From Planctomycetota bacterium (GTDB lineage Bacteria > Planctomycetota > UBA8742 > SKZP01 > JAIOTL01): DNA of 11,929 nucleotides. Where the stretch lies: contig JAIOTL010000196.1 of the NCBI GenBank assembly GCA_021106775.1, positions 1 through 11,929 of the forward strand, given 5' to 3'. Below, piece after piece: positions 1 to 6,580 of the stretch. The translations under genes and the position numbers were made by a program. The notes under the pieces are model-generated. The model made no database searches, was not told the origin of the DNA, and saw nothing but the letters and a program-made list of their open reading frames with translations. Numbering within the stretch: position 1 is the stretch's first letter; each line of letters starts with the position of its first letter.

Positions 1-406
1 TCAAGCCAAGTGCGGAAACATAGGCAAAATTCTCAGCTTCTTCAATCTTTGCACTGTCCTGAACAGCATCAACCTCATCAAGTATTGATTTCGCCTGATA
101 AAACAATTGCCACAGAAACTCCAAATCCTTCAATGCCGGTAATTTCTTCTTTGGAGCTTTCTGCATCTGCCACCAGGAGAAATATTTTTCAGTTTTTTCC
201 TTGTCCCAGCATTCAAGGCAAGAATCTACACGCTGATAATCTGCTTGTTCGGTATTTTCATTTTTTTCATCGCCTGAATCGGTTTGGTTGTTTGAATCTT
301 CGATGCCAGCGCTTCTTAATGCTGACATGAAAAACTCAAGTTCATTGAATTCATGCATGCAAATCATACAAATTTTCGATGCCGTGCTGAATTTGTAATC
401 CATCAT
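1..406 (-). CDS. Small protein with two CxxC pairs, 3' end cut by window edge
   Basis: An open frame starts at ATG 406 (or the adjacent ATG 403) behind a GGGAG Shine-Dalgarno and stays open for 135 codons to the left edge, so the C-terminus is missing. Visible features are C13-x2-C16 near the N-terminus, an aromatic/acidic ELEFFMSAL stretch at 22-30, a polar Asn/Gln/Glu-rich insert (about 36-56), then C63-x2-C66-W67, a YFSWW block at 75-79, a KKK patch at 86-88 and a hydrophobic helix from about 92. Two spaced CxxC pairs suggest a zinc-ribbon or treble-clef metal site. The pattern (C..C, then SAL, then C..CW, then FS.W) matches, from memory, an unnamed family common in Planctomycetota and relatives; its function is unknown to me. 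The start lies 14 bp after the stop of the upstream PA14 gene, so the two are probably co-transcribed. No signal peptide is seen, so it is likely cytoplasmic. Confidence 0.8.
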   Translation of the reverse strand, partial: MMDYKFSTASKICMICMHEFNELEFFMSALRSAGIEDSNNQTDSGDEKNENTEQADYQRVDSCLECWDKEKTEKYFSWWQMQKAPKKKLPALKDLEFLWQLFYQAKSILDEVDAVQDSAKIEEAENFAYVSALGL

Positions 407-420
407 TCACTCCCACTCCA

Positions 421-2523
421 CTATTTCAAAGCCTTGAGAAGTTTTTCCGCATCGCTGCTTTTCGGATGCTCTTTGTAACTTTTCGCAAGTATCGTTAAAT
501 ACTCTTTCGCTTTGTCATTCACTTTATATTTTATAAAATATTCACTCAATTCCCACAAACAATCTCCGACATAAATGTTCGACGACTGACCTTTTATCAG
601 AATTTTTGCCTGCACCTGCGCTTTAGATATCTGACCGTCCGCAAGCAGAGTCTTGATTTCCCAATATGCCAGATCGCTGTCAATATAGCTCATGGGATTT
701 CTTTTTCGCCAGTCGTTTACGAGAGATACAGCGTTTGTAGAATGTCCGAGCCGAATATAATTGTCGATTCTAAGCCGCCAATCAGCCATCAGTAAATCGT
801 CCACAGCATTGTTTTGAATACCCGCTTTTGCAAAAGCTTCGTAGTTTTTCTTTGCTTCCTCAAGATTTCCGGTTAATCGGTTAAGGTCGCCGAATGTTAA
901 ATATAAGTCTTTTTTCTGAAACACGGATAATTTCTCGATATTTTTCTCAAGCTCTTGCAGTAATTCTGTCGCTTTATTGGTTTGTTCAAAGGCTTTGAAT
1001 AGAAGTTCCGCGGTTTTCAACTTGAGTGAGAATAATACAACTGATGATTTTGATAATGTTTGTGCATTTGCAAGTGCATCAAAGCAATTATTAAGGTCTT
1101 TTGCGATGTAAGCTTCGAGTTCTGCAAGTTCGATGTAAATTAACGGTTTCTCATAATCGGTAAAACTTTCGATGTGTTTGACAATCATTCTGAGTGCTTT
1201 CAGTTTTCCAGCTTCATTGTTGATCATGTCAACGACAGCGTAGAAATTTCGCAGCCCTTCTGTGTTGATTTTGCTGAGGTCATAATCCTTTATCTGCTGA
1301 TAAAAGTATTTTGCGGAATTTTCATTGAAGCGTGAATTCTGGTCCCAAATCGGCAATATTTTTACTTTTATTGTCTGCGAAACAACTGTTTTTTTGTTTG
1401 CTACAACTTTCAGCTCAACTTCATAAATCCCACCTGTGAGAAACACATGAGTTGCCTGAGAACCTGTGCCAGTGTTACCGTTGCCGAAATCCCATTCGAA
1501 TTCGTATTTCCCGACAATGTTTTTTGCACCATGAATTCTTGCTGTGCAATGAAGCTTGACAATTGCATCGCTCTCGGACATGTAAAGATCACTCAGCGGA
1601 ATGTGAGTGAAATCCACGACGATTTTTTGCCCTTTAATTTCTAGTTTTTTCGTAACACCCTCGACAAAACCACCGAAATACCTGGGTGGAATGAGGAAAG
1701 TTTCTCCTTGCTCAAGCTCATCATTGATTTTCGAGGGTAATCGCCAGCCAGCAACACATGCCTGGTCTGCGGTACTTTCAACATGATAATAATCGAAGCG
1801 ATGCTTGCCTTTGCTGAGTTTAACAGTGCCGAAATGTTGACCGTAAACCCCGCTGTGTGCCGTGTGCAGTCCTGCCCATTGCACAACCATTTTCCCGTCA
1901 ATTAACAGGAAACTTGCATCATCCGATGCAGTATAAAACTTGTATTTGCCGTTTTCGGGACATTCCAGCCAGCCGTAATAATGTGAAAGATAATTATCAC
2001 TTGGTCCGAAACGATTGAATCTCTCCTGAACCTTCAGATGAACGGTTCTGCCGTAGATTTTCTTGCTTTTCGCAAATAATTCCTGAGTTTGCTGCCATGA
2101 GTCGAAGTCTCCTTCGGGTTTTTCCCACGTTTCGAGATATAAACCGAATTCTGGTTCGAAAATAATCGATTTCTCAACTTTTTTGGCGTTTTTATTGCCC
2201 CAATAAACGTACACACTTTCTTTTGTGCCAAGTTCGCAGATTATCTCGATTCTATCGCTTTCGTCGAACCAAACTATTTTCGATTTCAGGACTTTGCCGT
2301 TTTCGTCAACAACTCGAACATCTCGCGCATCTGCAAACGTTCTGCCTGGGACATTGAGAAAAACGCGACCGCCTGTGCTTTCTGCGAATCTTTGACCAGC
2401 ACGCTCAAATGAAATCTGACGTCGATATTGCCAGTCAGCATCCCACCAACCGGCTGCGTACATTGTTTTCGACAATATCAGCAAAAATATAAGCGAATAT
2501 ATTTTAATTGAGAAAATCTTCAT
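421..2523 (-). CDS. Exported DUF2341-like / PA14 / PKD protein with helical C-terminus
   Basis: I start at ATG 2523 (700 residues). A TTG 12 bp further upstream would add four residues but lies before the natural signal peptide. Residues 1-24 form a signal peptide (basic start, hydrophobic core, likely cut after MYAA). The mature protein begins GWWDADWQYRR, typical of DUF2341-type modules (about 25-115). Residues 116-272 are a PA14 domain: the LSHYYGWLECPENGKYKF strand region, a DDAS motif and a LLIDG strand. Residues 315-385 are a PKD fold with the signature WDFGNG...THVF...GIYEVEL. The rest (about 395-700) is helical and TPR-like. DUF2341 and PA14 are carbohydrate- or adhesion-associated beta modules and PKD is an extracellular spacer, so a periplasmic or surface binding role is likely. 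No catalytic residues are recognised and no membrane anchor or sorting signal is seen at the C-terminus. It is followed after 14 bp by the two-CxxC gene. Confidence 0.88.
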   Translation of the reverse strand: MKIFSIKIYSLIFLLILSKTMYAAGWWDADWQYRRQISFERAGQRFAESTGGRVFLNVPGRTFADARDVRVVDENGKVLKSKIVWFDESDRIEIICELGTKESVYVYWGNKNAKKVEKSIIFEPEFGLYLETWEKPEGDFDSWQQTQELFAKSKKIYGRTVHLKVQERFNRFGPSDNYLSHYYGWLECPENGKYKFYTASDDASFLLIDGKMVVQWAGLHTAHSGVYGQHFGTVKLSKGKHRFDYYHVESTADQACVAGWRLPSKINDELEQGETFLIPPRYFGGFVEGVTKKLEIKGQKIVVDFTHIPLSDLYMSESDAIVKLHCTARIHGAKNIVGKYEFEWDFGNGNTGTGSQATHVFLTGGIYEVELKVVANKKTVVSQTIKVKILPIWDQNSRFNENSAKYFYQQIKDYDLSKINTEGLRNFYAVVDMINNEAGKLKALRMIVKHIESFTDYEKPLIYIELAELEAYIAKDLNNCFDALANAQTLSKSSVVLFSLKLKTAELLFKAFEQTNKATELLQELEKNIEKLSVFQKKDLYLTFGDLNRLTGNLEEAKKNYEAFAKAGIQNNAVDDLLMADWRLRIDNYIRLGHSTNAVSLVNDWRKRNPMSYIDSDLAYWEIKTLLADGQISKAQVQAKILIKGQSSNIYVGDCLWELSEYFIKYKVNDKAKEYLTILAKSYKEHPKSSDAEKLLKALK

Positions 2524-2551
2524 ATCAGCACTCAATATTTAATGAAACTAC

Positions 2552-2580
2552 TTAATATTACACTAAAGATAACTTATAGT
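2552..2580 (+). promoter_or_regulatory. Putative sigma70-type promoter of the HAD gene
   Basis: TTAATA (2552-2557), a 17-bp spacer, then TATAGT (2575-2580). The -35 matches consensus at 4 of 6 positions and the -10 at 5 of 6. It sits 44 bp before the HAD start in an AT-rich 101-bp divergent spacer, so chance matches are possible. Confidence 0.4.
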
Positions 2581-2624
2581 ACTGAAAGAAATGATTTTCA
2601 TCGCTTTGATGCATCGGAGAAATA

Positions 2625-3311
2625 ATGATTGAGAGAGTGTCCGAGAAGCTTTTGTTGAAACTTCGAAATGCTGAATTCATAGCATTCGACAACGATGGAA
2701 CTTTGCTCAATAGTCAGGAATTCAGCTATGATGCGTTTGTAAAAGCCTGGAAAATACTTGATGCAGAGCACAATTTCGATTTCACAATGCCGACGCTTCA
2801 GAATTTCCTCAGTTTAATCGGGCTTCCCTGGTACGAGTTTTTTATAAAGCTTCTTCCAGAAAAGTATCATCATTTAGCACAAAATTTGCATTCAGAGATA
2901 GCAAAACACGAGCTTCACGCATTAAACATCGGCATGGGGAAGCTTTTTCCGGGCATTATCGAAATGCTGACCGTTTTGAAGAGACGCGGATTTCCTATGA
3001 TCGTTACCAGCAACGCTTCAAACGAATATTTTCATGCATGCGTCAAAAATCTTAATTATAAAGACTATTTTACAGGTTGTTACTGTGTGGGTGAAACCCG
3101 ATTGCACAAAGGTGAGATACTCCGGGAAGCAATGCTGAAACACGGATTCAAGCATGGGGTAATAATTGGTGACCGGAAAAACGACATTGATGCTGGGAAA
3201 TTCAACGATATATTGACAATCGGCGTAACGTACGGATACGGTGAATCGGAAGAACTTGCTGATGCTGATTTGATACTCAGCAATCCAGAGGACATAATCT
3301 ATGTATTTTGA
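2625..3311 (+). CDS. HAD-superfamily phosphatase (phosphoglycolate phosphatase-like)
   Basis: 228 residues, the usual length for a HAD subfamily I hydrolase with a C1 cap. All four HAD motifs are present: motif I FDNDGTLL with nucleophile D22 and acid/base D24; motif II VTSNA with T128/S129; motif III K162; motif IV IGDRKND with D183 and D187 for Mg2+. The helical insert between motif I and motif II (about 30-105) is the cap that sets substrate choice, so the substrate cannot be named from sequence. The cytoplasmic reaction would be hydrolysis of a small phosphate ester through an aspartyl-phosphate intermediate. ATG 2625 is preceded by GGAG at 2616-2619. The stop overlaps the convergent SDR gene by 13 bp. 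Gph/PGMB-like is the closest label; a specific gene name is not justified. Confidence 0.9.
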   Translation: MIERVSEKLLLKLRNAEFIAFDNDGTLLNSQEFSYDAFVKAWKILDAEHNFDFTMPTLQNFLSLIGLPWYEFFIKLLPEKYHHLAQNLHSEIAKHELHALNIGMGKLFPGIIEMLTVLKRRGFPMIVTSNASNEYFHACVKNLNYKDYFTGCYCVGETRLHKGEILREAMLKHGFKHGVIIGDRKNDIDAGKFNDILTIGVTYGYGESEELADADLILSNPEDIIYVF

Positions 3312-4048
3312 CTGTCAACATCCGAGACAGTACAACCGATATGCAATTCCTGATGATTTGCTTTACTTGTGGGATTGAGGGCGATAATTATCTGCTTTGC
3401 TGCATCACGGAAAAATTCCATTAGCTTTTCTTTGTCGCAATCTTTATAAGTCGATTCATCGAAAATTGCTTCGATTAAGTCGATACTATGCTGAGATGCT
3501 TCGATTCTGGCAGACTTCAGAAACTTGTGCAAGGCAGCCTTTGAAGCACAGTAAGCAGCACTTTGCACAACATTCTGATTGAACTTGTTAGTATTTATCA
3601 CAACAATTTTCGAGTTTTCATTCATGTAAGACATAGCATATTTGATGAACAAAAACGGTGCTGTCAGGTTAATCAGCAGATGATTCTGCCATTCCACCCA
3701 GTTTGTATCCACAATCTTTTTATTAACATTAAAATCCAAATTAAGTACGAGAACGTTGATTTCTTTGAACTTCTCGCGAAGTGAAATAAACTGGCTCTTG
3801 ACTTCATCAGGTTTTGTCGGATTGATGCAAGTGAAAAATGCTTTGTGCTGTTGAGATACAAGGCGTTTAGCAGCTTCTTTGAGAACCGATTCATTCATTC
3901 CCGCCAGTATCACTTGAGCACCCATTTCCGCGCCGATCTGGGAAATGTCAAGCCCCAACTGGTTTTCCGCCCCTACAACAAAGAAAACTTTATCTTTTAG
4001 AAATAACAGAGAATCAGCATTATTATTTTCAGAATTCGATTCAGTCAT
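3299..4048 (-). CDS. Short-chain dehydrogenase/reductase (SDR) with degenerate motifs
   Basis: 249 residues, classical SDR length. A Rossmann beta strand leads into GAENQLG (26-32), where the usual TGxxxGxG has Val for the Thr and Gln for the middle Gly. The structural NNAG is NLDF (103-106). The active-site Asn appears retained at N127. The catalytic Ser position, 13 residues before the Tyr, is T153. Y166-x3-K170 (YCASK) is intact and is followed by the usual helix. A weak cofactor motif and Ser-to-Thr change suggest altered cofactor handling or a non-catalytic role, although Tyr/Lys retention argues against a dead gene. The first 17 residues are a polar Asn/Ser/Glu-rich extension. No substrate can be assigned. 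It is transcribed alone: convergent with the HAD gene and divergent from the pseudopilin. The start at ATG 4048 has only a weak GGTG upstream. Confidence 0.82.
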   Translation of the reverse strand: MTESNSENNNADSLLFLKDKVFFVVGAENQLGLDISQIGAEMGAQVILAGMNESVLKEAAKRLVSQQHKAFFTCINPTKPDEVKSQFISLREKFKEINVLVLNLDFNVNKKIVDTNWVEWQNHLLINLTAPFLFIKYAMSYMNENSKIVVINTNKFNQNVVQSAAYCASKAALHKFLKSARIEASQHSIDLIEAIFDESTYKDCDKEKLMEFFRDAAKQIIIALNPTSKANHQELHIGCTVSDVDSQNT

Positions 4049-4180
4049 ATCAACACCGTATTAAAATATTATTTATTTTACAAATTTTAGTAAGACATTG
4101 AATTAATTAAAGGAATTATTTAATGTAATCAATTATATATATTTGTGTCATATGCATGAAACGCGAAAAGGATGACAGGT

Positions 4181-4204
4181 AAAGCGGACTTTCCGCCTTT
4201 TTTT
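4181..4204 (+). terminator. Terminator-like hairpin in the pseudopilin upstream region
   Basis: Stem GCGGA (4184-4188), loop CTT, stem TCCGC (4192-4196), extended by AA/TT beyond an A-C mismatch, then an unbroken run of seven T (4198-4204). This is a compact intrinsic-terminator shape on the plus strand. No plus-strand gene ends just upstream, because the neighbour is the divergent SDR. It would therefore act on a short leader or small RNA ahead of the pseudopilin gene. Confidence 0.5.
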
Positions 4205-4224
4205 CACTACATCGGCAAAAGAAA

Positions 4225-4238
4225 GCATGTTTACATGC
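4225..4238. repeat. 14-bp dyad GCATGT-TT-ACATGC, candidate operator
   Basis: A perfect 6-bp inverted repeat with a 2-bp centre lies between the terminator-like hairpin and the pseudopilin start, 42 bp before ATG 4281. The symmetry fits a dimeric regulator site, but no regulator gene is present in the window and no second copy was noticed. Confidence 0.35.
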
Positions 4239-4269
4239 CCTATTGACAGTATTGGAAACTTAAACCATC

Positions 4270-4274
4270 AAGGA
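4270..4274 (+). promoter_or_regulatory. Ribosome binding site that sets the pseudopilin start
   Basis: AAGGA lies six bases before ATG 4281. It supports that start over the in-frame ATG 4227, which would put 18 extra residues ahead of the prepilin leader. Confidence 0.7.
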
Positions 4275-4280
4275 TGGCTG

Positions 4281-4805
4281 ATGAACAAAGGTTTTACATT
4301 AATCGAGATAATGGTATCGCTGTTTATTCTCACTGCGGGCATGACAGGGATTCTGTCGCTTTTTTTAACAGGTTCCGCCATTAGTCAATATTCGGTGAAC
4401 TCAATCGAAGCAGCATCTTTGCTTGACGAAGTTTTGGCGGATTTGGCAGCAAATTATAAATCGAAGTATTTTCTGCCGAACAACCAGATTCAGGGATATC
4501 CAGCAAAGTATGAGGAATTGAACTCAGGAAACGTTGACAACATGGACATTGCATTGATTCCGCAAGGCTGGGCTGGAACTTCTGGCGAATTGATGCATCC
4601 AACGTTCGATTATCCTGAAACCGCCTCAAGAACGGGTCTTTTGCGAAAAGGGATGACGTATTCGATTTATTACCGACCGCTTCCCAACACCCGAAATTTC
4701 CTGACGAAGGAGATTCAATGCGTGCTGGCGGAGGTTTCGGTGAAATGGCGCAGCAAGGGAAAAGAGGAATATATTGTTGGACATCAGGTTGTGTTCATCA
4801 AGTGA
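4281..4805 (+). CDS. Type IV pilin-like protein / pseudopilin (PilV- or GspI-like)
   Basis: 174 residues from ATG 4281. The N-terminus MNKG-FTLIEIMVSLFIL is a type III (prepilin) signal: cleavage by prepilin peptidase would fall after G4, leaving F5 for N-methylation and the conserved Glu at position 5 of the mature protein (E9). The hydrophobic helix runs to about residue 30 and anchors the protein in the inner membrane before assembly. A helical stretch (SIEAASLLDEVLADL) and a C-terminal beta-rich globular part follow. Size and leader fit a minor pilin (PilV) or minor pseudopilin (GspI) of a type IV pilus or type II secretion filament. No assembly ATPase, secretin or prepilin peptidase is adjacent, so it would rely on machinery elsewhere. 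The next gene starts about 100 bp downstream behind its own likely promoter. Confidence 0.85.
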   Translation: MNKGFTLIEIMVSLFILTAGMTGILSLFLTGSAISQYSVNSIEAASLLDEVLADLAANYKSKYFLPNNQIQGYPAKYEELNSGNVDNMDIALIPQGWAGTSGELMHPTFDYPETASRTGLLRKGMTYSIYYRPLPNTRNFLTKEIQCVLAEVSVKWRSKGKEEYIVGHQVVFIK

Positions 4806-4851
4806 ATCGGCAGCTTTTAGATTCTCAGCTTTTGGACATGAAATTGAAAAT

Positions 4852-4880
4852 TTGGGAAAAGTACATAAATGTGTTACAAT
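4852..4880 (+). promoter_or_regulatory. Putative promoter of the SH3-like secreted protein gene
   Basis: TTGGGA (4852-4857), a 17-bp spacer, then TACAAT (4875-4880) with a TG one base upstream (extended -10). It lies 28 bp ahead of ATG 4909. The -10 is good and the -35 moderate. Confidence 0.5.
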
Positions 4881-4908
4881 AACATAAAAATAGATTAAAG
4901 GAGTCGTG

Positions 4909-6459
4909 ATGAAAAGGACAGTTTTAACACTCTTGGCAATTGTGCTTGTGTTTGCATCATATGTCAGCGCAGAAACGATTAAACTTGCTGACGGTACAAT
5001 TATTCAGGGAACCGTTATCAGCGGAGACGAAAAAGGTGTCGAGATAAAGCTCATCAAGAACAAAGCGATTGTCAATTTCAATTGGAATCAGCTCTCGGAG
5101 AAAGACAGAATCGAAATCCGTAAACGATACGGGCTTGAAATGCCTGATTATGACCTGTCTATCACGGTAATTGGTGATCGCATCGAAACTTTTACCGGTG
5201 ATGCATATGTTGGTAAAATCGAAAGCGAAGATTCAACAAGAGTTGTGATGAACTGGCTCAACGAAGACGATGAAAAAGTCCGAAAACCTATTCAGAGAAA
5301 ACACATTCGAGATATTTACCGTAACATCGCAATACCTGCGCACATTGTTATGCCAAAGGAAGAAGTTTACGAACTTATTCTCGAAAAACATCCGCCTGTA
5401 AATGCAAAAGATTTTTATCTTCTGGCATTGTATTGCAAAGAAATCGGGTTTTACGAAAAAGGAATCGAACACCTGGAAGATGCTGTTTCTATGGACCCGG
5501 AAATGGATTTAACCTGTGAAGAACTGAAGGTGAAACTTTTGAAATTGATTTCCGCAAACGAATTCAGGTTGTCAATCAATGATATCCAGACAATGATAAA
5601 AAGGAAAAAACTCGGTGAAGCATACATGAGAATCAGCGAACTTCAGAATGACAAAGAGATTAATAAAGATGAGGACTTGAAAAATATCATCGCAGAAATC
5701 AATATTGAATGGGAACTTGAAGCAACCGAATTTATTTCTAAAGAATGGTTTAAGGCGATTAAGAACTTAGCTTCGAAAAAAGCACGAGACCGTGAAATCA
5801 ATCTCAATGCTGCAAGACAATACGCTTATGGGCAGATGGACAGAGACATTCAGGCAATTATTCTTGATGATTTAAACAAAGGACTTATTTTTGCTGAAGG
5901 TGTGAAAAGTCCGATAGATGCAAAATTAATTAACACTCTGTTCAAGAAACGGGATAAGAAAAAGTATTCCCCGATTAAAGTCGTGCTGAATGCTGAAGGT
6001 TTCAGGATTAAACTGTCAGGCTCGTCTTCAAATTCAAAAACTGCCAATTCTTCGAAAGATAGGGTTCAACAATTGAAGGATTTGTACGAAAAATATAAAT
6101 CTGGAAAAATGAGTGACGAAGAAAAAGCAGATTTCCTCAAGAAATATGGAAAATACCTACCTGGTGCATCCAGAAACCGAAGCATCGATCCAGATGACTC
6201 AGAAATTTTGAAACAGGCTCGTGTTGACAGAAACGGAAGAGCAACCCGGGAAAATCCTGATACATCAAGAAGTGGCTCACCACCGTCGAATAATACTCCA
6301 AAGCCGAAAAAGAAACTCACAATCGACGAGGTTTGGGTGAAATCGAGTTCAACATCGCGAAAAGCGTATATCATTTACTTGTATTGCAAGAAGAAAAAGG
6401 AAATTACTCTCAAGACCGAAAAAATGAAGAACACTACGTACTTTGCTTGGTTTAACTAG
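4909..6459 (+). CDS. Secreted protein with two SH3/Sm-like repeats and TPR-like helices
   Basis: I start at ATG 4909 with AAAGGAG five bases upstream; the in-frame GTG at 4906 is less well placed. 516 residues. Residues 1-21 are a Sec signal peptide, likely cut after VSA. Residues 22-64 form a small beta unit (IKLADGTIIQGTVI...VEIKL) ending in LSEKDR. Residues 85-140 look like a second copy (GDAYVGKIESED...VVMNWL). About 165-200 looks like one TPR-type hairpin; helices continue to about 340. A Ser/Asn/Pro-rich linker (370-470) is interrupted by a charged helix (385-418). The end (471-516) begins LTIDEVWVKSSSTSRKAY and finishes in a Lys-rich tail. From memory, similar tails in planctomycetal proteins continue into a CxxCxG zinc motif, which is absent here. 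I recognise no enzyme; a periplasmic scaffold or interaction role is inferred. It converges on the ASH lipoprotein gene. Confidence 0.85.
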   Translation: MKRTVLTLLAIVLVFASYVSAETIKLADGTIIQGTVISGDEKGVEIKLIKNKAIVNFNWNQLSEKDRIEIRKRYGLEMPDYDLSITVIGDRIETFTGDAYVGKIESEDSTRVVMNWLNEDDEKVRKPIQRKHIRDIYRNIAIPAHIVMPKEEVYELILEKHPPVNAKDFYLLALYCKEIGFYEKGIEHLEDAVSMDPEMDLTCEELKVKLLKLISANEFRLSINDIQTMIKRKKLGEAYMRISELQNDKEINKDEDLKNIIAEINIEWELEATEFISKEWFKAIKNLASKKARDREINLNAARQYAYGQMDRDIQAIILDDLNKGLIFAEGVKSPIDAKLINTLFKKRDKKKYSPIKVVLNAEGFRIKLSGSSSNSKTANSSKDRVQQLKDLYEKYKSGKMSDEEKADFLKKYGKYLPGASRNRSIDPDDSEILKQARVDRNGRATRENPDTSRSGSPPSNNTPKPKKKLTIDEVWVKSSSTSRKAYIIYLYCKKKKEITLKTEKMKNTTYFAWFN

Positions 6460-6516
6460 CATTACAAGGCAATTTCAGCGTTTTCCAGCGTTATCCTTTG
6501 TTTTTTTGGGATGCAG
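6460..6516 (+). terminator. Weak terminator candidate after the SH3-like gene
   Basis: ACAAGG just after the stop can pair with CCTTTGT (one bulged T) around a loop of about 25 bases. The loop holds two CAGCGTT copies, and seven T follow. The long loop and short stem make this a weak call. Confidence 0.22.
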
Positions 6517-6525
6517 TCAGTGTGT

Positions 6526-6566
6526 GTCATTGCGAGGAGAAGAAGAAGTCCAATCTAAGAATTGAC
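6526..6566 (+). repeat. Degenerate GTCATTGCGAGGAG-type dispersed repeat
   Basis: GTCATTGCGAGGAG (6526-6539) is followed by a purine run AAGAAGAAG, then CCAATCTAAGAATTGAC (6550-6566). The order matches the first half and centre of a palindromic repeat I know from many bacterial genomes, which reads GTCATTGCGAGGAGCG, a GAAGC core, then CAATC and a mirrored second half. Here the core GCs are eroded and the mirrored arm is missing, leaving only a GTCA/TGAC end match. It lies between convergent genes, the usual site for such elements. Confidence 0.55.
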
Positions 6567-6580
6567 AAAAACAAGGAAAT

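Noticed and set aside
10..330. 106-residue open frame on the plus strand at the left edge
   Set aside because: The minus strand holds the better frame, with a ribosome binding site, 14-bp spacing from the upstream gene and a recognisable C..C/CW pattern.
354..361. TGCATGCA octamer, also at 11906-11913
   Set aside because: One copy is inside a coding region and the octamer is simple and self-complementary; two copies in 12 kb do not support a regulatory role.
1447..1901. Several open frames of 60-86 codons on both strands within the PA14 gene
   Set aside because: They are shadows in other frames of a gene with signal peptide and three recognisable domains, and none has a start signal.
4172..4246. 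24-codon open frame starting MTGKADF across the terminator-like hairpin
   Set aside because: The only AAAAGG touches the ATG directly, leaving no spacer, and the frame has no recognisable leader-peptide feature such as a run of one amino acid.
4243..4248. Consensus TTGACA upstream of the pseudopilin gene
   Set aside because: No -10 box stands 16-18 bp downstream, and such a promoter would start transcription at the start codon, after the Shine-Dalgarno.
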